Source: Thermoleophilia bacterium (GTDB lineage Bacteria; Actinomycetota; Thermoleophilia; Miltoncostaeales; Miltoncostaeaceae). From it: 8,961 nucleotides of DNA. The translations under genes were made by a program, and so were the position numbers. This document shows positions 1 to 4,922 of the stretch, piece after piece. Location of the stretch: positions 1-8,961 of the forward strand of contig JAOTZF010000064.1 of the NCBI GenBank assembly GCA_029861485.1. Direction: 5' to 3'. The notes beneath the pieces are model-generated. The model did not search any database, had not been told where the DNA came from, and worked only from the letters and a program-made list of their open reading frames with translations. Position 1 is the first letter of the stretch. Every line of letters begins with the position of its first letter.

Positions 1-2
1 AT

Positions 3-281
3 GACTGGGCCTTCTTCGAGGTCTACGTGGCGCTGGAGGACCCGCTGCGGCTGAACGAGGCGCGAGTCGCCCTGGCGCGAGCGAACGCGCGGCCGCTCAA
101 GGAGCCCGGCGGCCACGACTTCTCCATCACGGTCGCGAACACCCACGGCCGTGGAGCCGCCCCGGGAGTCGTGCGCTCGGCCCTCGCGTTGCTCGACCGA
201 TTCGGGATCGAGGGCCATACATGGGGCGGCGAGGCGTACTCGACGCTGCGCCCGGCTCCGCCCCACCGCTACGGTCCCTAA
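3..281 (+). CDS. Unknown protein, C-terminal part (5' end outside window)
   Basis: This open frame enters from the left edge of the window and ends at a TAA. Ninety-two residues are visible, beginning DWAFFEVYVALEDP and continuing without a stop, so the real start lies upstream; the GTG at 27 is inside the frame and need not be the start. The visible part mixes a helical segment rich in Ala/Arg/Leu with a short His/Gly-containing stretch (HDFSITVANTHGRG) and a Pro-rich tail (RPAPPHRYGP). I do not recognise the family. The reading frame is supported by third-position G/C bias and by continuity up to the window edge. The next gene begins in the same frame one codon after the stop, which suggests co-transcription. 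Confidence 0.6.
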   Translation, partial: DWAFFEVYVALEDPLRLNEARVALARANARPLKEPGGHDFSITVANTHGRGAAPGVVRSALALLDRFGIEGHTWGGEAYSTLRPAPPHRYGP

Positions 282-284
282 TCC

Positions 285-737
285 GTGCTGCGCGATGAGG
301 CCGACCTCGAGCTGCTCGCCGAGCTCGCCGGGCTGCTCGACCAGACCGTCAACTCCGCCGGGCTCACCTCCGGCTTGTACCTCGTGCTCAGAGAGCTCTG
401 CCGGCACGATGAGCCCCAAGAGGGTTTCGCGATCGCGACGGCGCTCGCGGCGGATCCGAACGAGGTCGCCGAGCTCTGCGGTCGCCTGATGCAGCATGAA
501 CTCGCCGAGCTGCACCCCACCGGGATGAGTGCGACCGAGTCGGGGGGCGCGAAGGTCGACGCGATAGAGACCGATGCGAATGCGGCGATGAAGGCCTACA
601 TGCTGGAGCGGCCCCACACGGCCACGGTCTACGGCCTGGTCGCCGCGATGCAGGCCGGCCGGTTCACGGTCGAGGACCTGATCGCCTTCCTCCGCGAGGG
701 CCCCGAAGGTGGCGAACCCGGCGAGCAGCCGGCCTAA
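285..737 (+). CDS. Unknown acidic, probably helical 150-aa protein
   Basis: A GTG start is followed by 150 codons and a TAA. The protein is rich in Glu, Ala and Leu, has no signal peptide or membrane segment, and looks mostly alpha-helical: LELLAELAGLLDQ near residues 8-20, GLYLVLRELCRH at about 30-41, and a C-terminal helix ending in a Gly/Glu/Pro tail (GPEGGEPGEQPA). Two cysteines sit in separate helices without a metal-site pattern. No family is recognised. There is no convincing Shine-Dalgarno site. The start is 3 nt after the preceding stop and in the same frame, so translation may depend on termination-reinitiation of the upstream gene, or the gene may be leaderless from the TACGGT hexamer at 270-275. 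Its stop codon interleaves with that of the convergent dehydrogenase gene (4-bp overlap). Confidence 0.6.
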   Translation: MLRDEADLELLAELAGLLDQTVNSAGLTSGLYLVLRELCRHDEPQEGFAIATALAADPNEVAELCGRLMQHELAELHPTGMSATESGGAKVDAIETDANAAMKAYMLERPHTATVYGLVAAMQAGRFTVEDLIAFLREGPEGGEPGEQPA

Positions 738-1846
738 CCCAACCCCACCGGCGAGGTGTCGCCGAGGGCGTCGAAGACGTCGAGCTTGGTCCGAACCCGG
801 CCAATGACCTCGGTCGTGAACTCCGTTGTGGCGGCGTGGCCGCCCAGGTCCGGGGTCCGGATGCCCTCGGCGACCGCCTCGAGCGCCGAGACGTAAATCG
901 CGCGCGACGCACGCTGTGCCCTCTCCAGAGGCATGTAGCCCAGCAGGCCCGCCCCGGCCAGGATCATGGCCAAGGGGTTGGCGACGTCTTTGCCCTCGAG
1001 GGTCGGAGCCGTTCCGTGCGGTGCCTCGGCCATGACCGCCCTCGGAACCATTGTGTCGTCATCGAGGTTGAGCAGCAGCGACTCCGCGCCGGCGATCGAG
1101 CCGAACAGTTGCATCACCATGTCCGACATCAGATCGCCATCGCGATTGAGGGTCGGCACGACGAGCGCGTCGCCGGAGTGGTCGATGAGCATCGCGAAGC
1201 TCGCATCGATCAGCATGGGCCGGTACGGCACTTCGGGGTGTCGCCCCGCGGCCGCGTCGAGCTCCTCCTTGAGCATGCCCTCGTAGACCGGTGACACGGT
1301 CCACTTCGGCCCGCCGACCACCTGTGCTTGCATCCGGGCCGCCTGGCGAAAGCTGAACTCGGCGACCGCCCGGCACACGCGTCGGGAGATGTTCTCCGTG
1401 CGAAAGGCCATCTCCTCGAGGCCGCTGCCCTCGCGCCATTCAGCCGCGCCATACGCGCCGTCGACGGCCATTCGCACCACCGAAATCGGAGCGTGGATGC
1501 CGCCGGCCGGCCGCACCCCGCTGATGCGCCGCCCTGTGCGGATGATGACCTCGCCACCGGTCTGCTCGCGCAGGATCGCGTTCGGGCTGCCCACGTCGTC
1601 CGCGCCCTCCGGGGTGATGGTCGCGGCTTTGATCCCGTAGCCGTGGCGGACGATGGCCCGTGCGGCATCGTGCACCACGACGTTGGCGGTGCGCCGACGT
1701 TCCTCCAGGGAGAGGTCGTAGTGCTCCAACTCGAGCGGGAACCCGACGACCTCAGGCCGCAGCACCCGAAGCGCCTGCTCGAGCAGCTCCTGGCCGGTCT
1801 GATCGCCCATGAGGCAGGCGATGGTGATGGTGGGCTCACTTCTCAC
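734..1846 (-). CDS. Isocitrate/isopropylmalate dehydrogenase family enzyme, divergent
   Basis: A 370-residue beta-decarboxylating dehydrogenase, expected to oxidise and decarboxylate a 2-hydroxy (2R,3S)-type acid such as isocitrate with NAD(P) in the cytosol. The N-terminus (TITIACLMGDQTG, 6-18) is an altered version of the family's first strand-turn. KAATITPE (73-80), SPN (87-89), R93, R125, Y132, K181, D214 and the NRDGDLMSD metal/substrate motif (234-242; D238, D242) line up with substrate and Mg/Mn residues of eukaryotic-type homodimeric isocitrate dehydrogenase. The cofactor loop EAPHGTAPTLEGKDVANP (274-291) instead resembles isopropylmalate and type-I isocitrate dehydrogenases, and TPDLGG (331-336) is typical of the C-terminus. 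The family is sure; substrate and cofactor are not. The GTG start at 1846 is chosen because GGGAG lies 6 nt upstream; the frame stays open further upstream but loses family resemblance there. It overlaps the preceding gene by 11 nt, indicating translational coupling. Confidence 0.88.
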   Translation of the reverse strand: MRSEPTITIACLMGDQTGQELLEQALRVLRPEVVGFPLELEHYDLSLEERRRTANVVVHDAARAIVRHGYGIKAATITPEGADDVGSPNAILREQTGGEVIIRTGRRISGVRPAGGIHAPISVVRMAVDGAYGAAEWREGSGLEEMAFRTENISRRVCRAVAEFSFRQAARMQAQVVGGPKWTVSPVYEGMLKEELDAAAGRHPEVPYRPMLIDASFAMLIDHSGDALVVPTLNRDGDLMSDMVMQLFGSIAGAESLLLNLDDDTMVPRAVMAEAPHGTAPTLEGKDVANPLAMILAGAGLLGYMPLERAQRASRAIYVSALEAVAEGIRTPDLGGHAATTEFTTEVIGRVRTKLDVFDALGDTSPVGLG

Positions 1847-2141
1847 AGACGTCTCCCGGTTTCTCGACGGTGTAGTGGCGCACCGTGGGGGACTTGCCGA
1901 TGCGCTGCTCGAGCAAAACGACCTGCTCGCGAACTGCGGGGAGCGCCGCGTAGCCCTTCGCCTCGGAGGCCTCGCTCCAGAGCGCCAGATACCCGTATAC
2001 CCCGTTTTCCGCGTCGACGAAGAGCATGTCCTCGCGGCATCCTCGCGCCAGGGCCCCAAGCCGTGCAGCGATGACACGGGCGTCATTCACCGTGCCAGGA
2101 CCAAGGCGGAACGACACCTCGGTGGCATGGAGGACGTCCAT
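1836..2141 (-). CDS. Small dimeric alpha/beta-barrel protein, antibiotic-biosynthesis-monooxygenase (ABM)-like
   Basis: A 101-residue protein beginning MDVLHATEVSFRLGPG. Its pattern fits the ferredoxin-like ABM fold: a first beta strand (HATEVSFRL) ending in a Pro-Gly turn, an amphipathic helix (VNDARVIAARLGALA), two strands around the phrase MLFVDAENGVYGYLALWSEASEA, a second helix with PAVREQVVLLEQRIG, and a last strand (VRHYTVEKP). Members of this fold act as cofactor-free oxygenases, haem-binding proteins or simple dimers, so a specific reaction cannot be given. The frame also opens at a GTG at 2168, but the ATG at 2141 is preferred: TAGGCT lies exactly 7 nt upstream as a leaderless -10, and the ABM-like sequence starts right there. 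The gene leads the two-gene unit with the dehydrogenase, overlapping it by 11 nt, and diverges from the aldo/keto reductase. Fold assignment is moderate; the existence of the gene is more certain. Confidence 0.62.
   Translation of the reverse strand: MDVLHATEVSFRLGPGTVNDARVIAARLGALARGCREDMLFVDAENGVYGYLALWSEASEAKGYAALPAVREQVVLLEQRIGKSPTVRHYTVEKPGDVCEK
1853..1857 (-). promoter_or_regulatory. Ribosome binding site of the dehydrogenase gene
   Basis: GGGAG on the minus strand, 6 nt before the GTG at 1846 and lying within the last codons of the upstream small gene. It is the clearest Shine-Dalgarno match near this junction and decides the start of the dehydrogenase in favour of the GTG over the internal ATG (residue 13) or starts further upstream. 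Confidence 0.6.
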
Positions 2142-2148
2142 CACCCAT

Positions 2149-2154
2149 AGCCTA
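2149..2154 (-). promoter_or_regulatory. Probable -10 element (TAGGCT) for the ABM-like gene and dehydrogenase
   Basis: TAGGCT on the minus strand fits TAnnnT. It is followed by 7 nt and then the ATG at 2141, the spacing expected when transcription starts at the first base of the start codon. No TTGACA-like -35 is evident. The call rests on spacing and on the absence of a strong Shine-Dalgarno site. Confidence 0.4.
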
Positions 2155-2184
2155 GCCACGGCCCTCACCGGAGCCCGGCGTCGC

Positions 2185-2190
2185 TAACCT
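2185..2190 (+). promoter_or_regulatory. Probable -10 element (TAACCT) for the aldo/keto reductase gene
   Basis: TAACCT lies 40 nt before the ATG at 2231 and would place the transcript start near 2197, giving a leader of about 34 nt that contains the GAGG ribosome site at 2221-2224. The hexamer sits in the loop of an imperfect dyad (arms 2177-2184 and 2195-2207). No -35 consensus is seen. Confidence 0.35.
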
Positions 2191-2230
2191 CAAGGCGACA
2201 TCACGCCTACCCAAATCGACGAGGCCAGGT

Positions 2231-3220
2231 ATGCGCTACCGCACGATTCCCCAGACCGACATCTCCGTCTCCGAGGTCGGATTCGGGGTGTGGACGCTCG
2301 CCACCGGTTGGTGGGGCGAGAAAGACGACTCCGAGTCGATCCGGCTGCTGCATGCCGCGCTCGACCGCGGCATCACCCTCTTCGACACCGCCGATTCCTA
2401 CGGCAGTGGGCGTGGGGAGACCCTGCTGGCAGACGCCTTCGCCGACCGCCGCGAGCGGGTGGTCTACGCCACGAAGGTCGGCTACGACTGGTACAACCAT
2501 GAGCGTCCCCGGGGCCAGCGCGAGCTCCCGCAGGACTGGTCGCCGGAGTTCGTGCGCATGTCCTGCGAGAAGTCGCTGGAGCGTCTCGGCACCGACTACA
2601 TCGACGTCTACCAGCTCCACAATCCGAAGATGGATGCGATCGTCGACGACGCGCTGTTCGCAACCCTGGAGGATCTGCAGAGCGAGGGCAGGATCCGCTC
2701 CTGGGGCGTTGCCCTGGGCCCGGCCATCGGCTGGCGGGCTGAGGGCGTCCGCGCTATCGAACGGCACCGGCCGACCTCCATGCAGATCATCCACAATCTC
2801 CTCGAGCAGGATCCCGGCAACGATTTCATCGCCGCCGCCCGCAAGCACGACTGCGGTCTCTGGGCGCGCGTTCCACACTCCTCAGGCATGCTCGAGGGCA
2901 AGTACACGATCGAGACCACGTTCCCGAAGAACGATCACCGCAGCCACCGCCCACGCTCATGGCTGATCGAGGGCCTTCAGAAGATCTCACAGCTCGATTT
3001 CCTTACCGAGGGACGCGAGCAGACTCTTGGGCAGGCGGCGCTCAAGTGGCTCCTGGCCGAGCCGTGCATGACCACCACGCTCCCAAACATCTATGGCGAG
3101 GAGCAGCTGGACGAGTTCGCGGTCGCTCCCGACCTGCCCGATCTCACCGACGATGACCTGGAGAAGATCGCCGCGCTCTACGCCGAGAACTTCGGCGTCG
3201 AGGCCGTGGCCGCGCCTTAG
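2231..3220 (+). CDS. Aldo/keto reductase
   Basis: A 329-residue cytosolic oxidoreductase of the aldo/keto reductase superfamily, a (beta/alpha)8 barrel that reduces aldehydes or ketones with NADPH. The N-terminal MRYRTIPQTDISVSEVGFG is the typical opening, followed by the catalytic tetrad in the expected order: D52 in FDTADSYG, Y57 in the same motif, K82 in ATKVG and H130 in YQLHNP. SLERLGTDYIDVYQLH (115-130) and EDLQSEGRIRSWGV (147-160) are standard family segments, and QTLGQAALKWLL (264-275) precedes the C-terminal loop. Length is normal. Resemblance to the bacterial AKR5/AKR11-like general reductases is likely, but the substrate cannot be read from the sequence. The ATG is supported by GAGG 6 nt upstream (2221-2224). 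The gene diverges from the ABM-like/dehydrogenase unit across a short spacer, and its TAG interleaves with the TAA of the next, convergent gene. Confidence 0.92.
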   Translation: MRYRTIPQTDISVSEVGFGVWTLATGWWGEKDDSESIRLLHAALDRGITLFDTADSYGSGRGETLLADAFADRRERVVYATKVGYDWYNHERPRGQRELPQDWSPEFVRMSCEKSLERLGTDYIDVYQLHNPKMDAIVDDALFATLEDLQSEGRIRSWGVALGPAIGWRAEGVRAIERHRPTSMQIIHNLLEQDPGNDFIAAARKHDCGLWARVPHSSGMLEGKYTIETTFPKNDHRSHRPRSWLIEGLQKISQLDFLTEGREQTLGQAALKWLLAEPCMTTTLPNIYGEEQLDEFAVAPDLPDLTDDDLEKIAALYAENFGVEAVAAP

Positions 3221-3906
3221 CTCAACGGAAGCAGATGCGCAACGACCACTTGCGTCGCGCCCTCGTCGCAGTCCCCGATGGTCGCCCCGAGCCGCGAGGC
3301 CAGGGGCTCTCCGACACCGGCCCGGCCCGCGGCCTTCTCGAACACGCGCAGGCTTGAGATGACGTTCGGCTCGAGCTCATCCTGGCGCTCGACCAAGGGT
3401 TGGCTGAGGGCGACGAACGCTCCATAGGCCTTCGCGAAGCTCTCATGGAGTGAGACTGCGGAGTCGAGTGCGGCAACGGAAGCCACCTCACGCTGGACGG
3501 ACTCGCGCCACGCGGCGAGCTGGAGCGCGCGATGCGCGACCAGCTGGATACTCTCTTCGAGATCGTCTGGGTCGCCCGCGGCGGCGAGCAGACGCCCGGC
3601 AGCGCCTGCCAGGTACTTCAGCTCGGCCGCATCGACGATCGCCTCGGCGCGTTCGACCAGCAGGCTCCCCGCGGCGACCTCGCGTACCTGCGCGGTACGC
3701 GATTCCGGAGCGAGGTCGCGCCGTACACACAGGAACGCCGGGCCGTCAAAGGCGCAGAGGTACCAGCGCCGACCCGGTATCGGCTCGACGGCTCGGACGC
3801 CGATAACACCCCGAGAAACTAATCCCAAAGCGGCTTTTTCCACCTCTCGAAGCTCTGCCGCGAGCGCCTCGCTCCAGGCGGACTCGTCGCGCTCGGCGTT
3901 GTTCAT
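3217..3906 (-). CDS. Unknown 229-aa protein
   Basis: A 229-residue protein starting MNNAERDESAWSEAL. The N-terminal third looks alpha/beta: a helix (residues about 9-30) followed by strands around GRRWYLCAFDGPAFLCVRRDL, which contains two cysteines seven residues apart. The rest is long Ala/Leu/Glu helices (AELKYLAGAAGRLLAAAG, VAHRALQLAAWRESVQREVASVAALD and others), giving a soluble, possibly four-helix C-terminal domain without signal peptide or membrane segment. No family is recognised. The frame is open upstream to 4041, but that extension would run over the start of the neighbouring CoA pyrophosphatase gene; the ATG at 3906 is favoured by a TAGACT hexamer 8 nt upstream and by a composition change there. 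Divergent from the Nudix gene across 50 bp and convergent with the aldo/keto reductase by a 4-bp overlap. Confidence 0.72.
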   Translation of the reverse strand: MNNAERDESAWSEALAAELREVEKAALGLVSRGVIGVRAVEPIPGRRWYLCAFDGPAFLCVRRDLAPESRTAQVREVAAGSLLVERAEAIVDAAELKYLAGAAGRLLAAAGDPDDLEESIQLVAHRALQLAAWRESVQREVASVAALDSAVSLHESFAKAYGAFVALSQPLVERQDELEPNVISSLRVFEKAAGRAGVGEPLASRLGATIGDCDEGATQVVVAHLLPLS

Positions 3907-3914
3907 CGATGCCG

Positions 3915-3920
3915 AGTCTA
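3915..3920 (-). promoter_or_regulatory. Probable -10 element (TAGACT) for the 229-aa gene
   Basis: TAGACT read on the minus strand, 8 nt before the ATG at 3906. Transcription would begin at or within about 2 nt of the start codon. It is the mirror image of an identical hexamer on the other strand at 3945-3950, each embedded in an arm of the inverted repeat GAGTCTAG (3914-3921) / CTAGACTC (3944-3951). Confidence 0.42.
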
Positions 3921-3944
3921 GTCGGGCGCGCCGCGTATGCTCCC

Positions 3945-3950
3945 TAGACT
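3945..3950 (+). promoter_or_regulatory. Probable -10 element (TAGACT) for the CoA pyrophosphatase gene, leaderless
   Basis: TAGACT is followed by exactly 6 nt and then the ATG at 3957, so the transcript would start on the start codon. No Shine-Dalgarno sequence lies before that ATG, in keeping with leaderless translation, which is common in actinobacteria. No clear -35 is present. Confidence 0.45.
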
Positions 3951-3956
3951 CCAACC

Positions 3957-4574
3957 ATGTCGCGCAGCCTTGCCTGCCCTCCGCCCCCGCCGGCCGAGCT
4001 GCCACCGACGCCCGAGCTGATCGCGATCCTCGAGCGGGCACTCGCCAGCCGACGACCGCGGCGGGCGGGGCGCCCCGGGCGCGCCGCGGCGGTGCTGCTC
4101 CCGCTGTTCGAGCGGGACGCGGTGACGCGGATGCTCCTGACCAAGCGGAGCACGGACCTCGTCCACCACCCTGGGCAGGTGTCCCTTCCCGGTGGCCGCC
4201 CGGAGCCCGGAGACCCCGATCTCGCCACTACGGCACTACGCGAGACCAAGGAAGAAGTGGCGATCACGCCGGCGCAGGTCCGGCTGATCGGACGCCTCGA
4301 TGAGATGCACACGATCGCCAGCGACTTCGTCATCACCCCTTACGTCGGCCTGGTGACCGGCGTGGTCGCGCCGGTGCCGAACGATGGCGAGATCTCACGA
4401 GTCCTCGAGGTGGCGCTAGCGGATCTGCTCCTGGCCGATACGCGGCTGCCCGACAACCCTGGCCGCTTGGAGGTCCGCTATCCGCTCGCGGGCGAGGACG
4501 TCTGGGGGGCGACCGCCCACATCCTGCGAGGATTCGCGCGCATCATCCGCTGCGCGCTGGCCGAGGGCCTCTAG
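3957..4574 (+). CDS. Nudix hydrolase, NudL/YeaB-type CoA pyrophosphatase
   Basis: A 205-residue Nudix enzyme expected to cleave coenzyme A or acyl-CoA species into adenosine 3',5'-bisphosphate and 4'-phosphopantetheine using Mg or Mn. The CoA-pyrophosphatase signature just before the Nudix box is clear: LLTKRSTDLVHHPGQVSLPGG (60-80). The box continues through TALRETKEEVAI (92-103), with R95, E96, E99 and E100 as the metal-binding core; Ala in place of the usual Gly in EEVAI is also seen in E. coli NudL. VWGATAHIL (182-190) is another hallmark of this subfamily. The first 20 residues are Pro-rich (CPPPPPAELPP) and probably disordered, and an Arg-rich segment (32-42) precedes the first strand. 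The ATG at 3957 is favoured by a -10 hexamer placed for leaderless expression. Its TAG interleaves with the TAG of the convergent 84-aa gene. Confidence 0.9.
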   Translation: MSRSLACPPPPPAELPPTPELIAILERALASRRPRRAGRPGRAAAVLLPLFERDAVTRMLLTKRSTDLVHHPGQVSLPGGRPEPGDPDLATTALRETKEEVAITPAQVRLIGRLDEMHTIASDFVITPYVGLVTGVVAPVPNDGEISRVLEVALADLLLADTRLPDNPGRLEVRYPLAGEDVWGATAHILRGFARIIRCALAEGL

Positions 4575-4825
4575 ACGCTCAGCGACGGCCCGGTTGGTAG
4601 GTCGATATCGGTCTCGCCACCGTCTTCGCCGTCAAATGCGATGTGCTCGAGCCGCGCAAGATGGGCGCGAAGCTCGGCCTGGCGCGGATGGTCGGCAGGC
4701 AGCGCGCCGACAAGCTTCATGATGCGTTGATGGGCCTGCATCGCGAAGTGAGGGGTGGCCGCGCCGACGAGCTGAGCCAGCTCGTCTTCATCGGGCACAG
4801 CGTAGATGTGTTCGGAGTTTGCCAT
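4571..4825 (-). CDS. Unknown small acidic 84-aa protein
   Basis: A short protein, MANSEHIYAVPDEDELAQLV at the N-terminus, with two predicted amphipathic helices (about 13-40 and 48-63, including HFAMQAHQRIMKLVGALP and RQAELRAHLARLEHIAF) followed by an acidic, probably disordered tail (DGEDGGETDIDLP). It has no cysteine, signal peptide or membrane segment. No family is recognised. Evidence that it is real: an ATG start, codon use like its neighbours, and exact fit between the convergent Nudix gene (4-bp stop overlap) and the divergent PafBC gene. GTGAG 6 nt before the ATG could be a weak ribosome site. Because it shares a 97-bp control region with pafBC, co-regulation is possible but not shown. 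Confidence 0.62.
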   Translation of the reverse strand: MANSEHIYAVPDEDELAQLVGAATPHFAMQAHQRIMKLVGALPADHPRQAELRAHLARLEHIAFDGEDGGETDIDLPTGPSLSV

Positions 4826-4834
4826 CGCAAGCTC

Positions 4835-4840
4835 ACGCTA
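4835..4840 (-). promoter_or_regulatory. Possible -10 element (TAGCGT) for the 84-aa gene
   Basis: TAGCGT on the minus strand lies 9 nt before the ATG at 4825 and would give a leader of only 2-3 nt. The same bases overlap a weak GTGAG ribosome-site candidate, so the two readings compete. Low certainty. Confidence 0.22.
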
Positions 4841-4888
4841 GCAGCCGGATACGACCACCAGAACATCAGCGGATCGGGACGAGTCGAG

Positions 4889-4894
4889 TATCCT
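4889..4894 (+). promoter_or_regulatory. Probable -10 element (TATCCT) for the pafBC gene
   Basis: TATCCT fits TAnnnT and would start transcription near 4901, giving a leader of about 22 nt that contains the GGGGG ribosome-site candidate at 4911-4915, 7 nt before the ATG. The 9 bases located 8 nt upstream of it (4872-4880) do not match the known PafBC-dependent RecA-NDp element, so there is no visible sign of autoregulation through that motif. Confidence 0.35.
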
Positions 4895-4922
4895 CATATG
4901 TCTCCCGGACGGGGGTTTTGCA

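Larger units (their letters stand above)
3914..3951. repeat. 8-bp inverted repeat between divergent genes
   Basis: GAGTCTAG at 3914-3921 and CTAGACTC at 3944-3951 are perfect reverse complements separated by 22 bp of G+C-rich sequence. Each arm contains one of the two divergent TAGACT -10 candidates. The repeat could be a shared operator, or could be a by-product of two identical promoter cores facing apart. Confidence 0.6.

Noticed and set aside
1328..2074. Plus-strand open frame (248 codons) opposite the dehydrogenase and ABM-like genes
   Set aside because: It spans two genes on the other strand, has shadow composition (Arg/His/Pro-rich end), and has no recognisable family.
1847..2086. 80-residue N-terminal extension of the dehydrogenase frame
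   Set aside because: The extension is Arg/Ser-rich out-of-frame translation of the upstream ABM-like gene, and family homology begins just after the GTG at 1846, which has a good ribosome site.
2142..2168. GTG at 2168 as start of the ABM-like gene
   Set aside because: It would add nine residues (MRAVARLWV) not fitting the ABM strand pattern and would overlap the TAGGCT hexamer; the ATG at 2141 has ideal leaderless spacing.
2207..2878. Minus-strand open frame (223 codons) opposite the aldo/keto reductase
   Set aside because: It lies wholly opposite well-conserved catalytic codons and shows no family features.
3907..4041. 45-residue N-terminal extension of the 229-aa gene
   Set aside because: It would run antisense through the first codons of the CoA pyrophosphatase gene, has frame-shadow composition, and ignores the ATG at 3906 with its promoter hexamer.
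4705..4713. Near match to the PafBC-type RecA-NDp 9-mer on the minus strand (TTGTCGGCG)
   Set aside because: It lies inside the 84-aa coding region, and no TAnnnT follows at the required 8-nt spacing (the bases there read GCCGAC).
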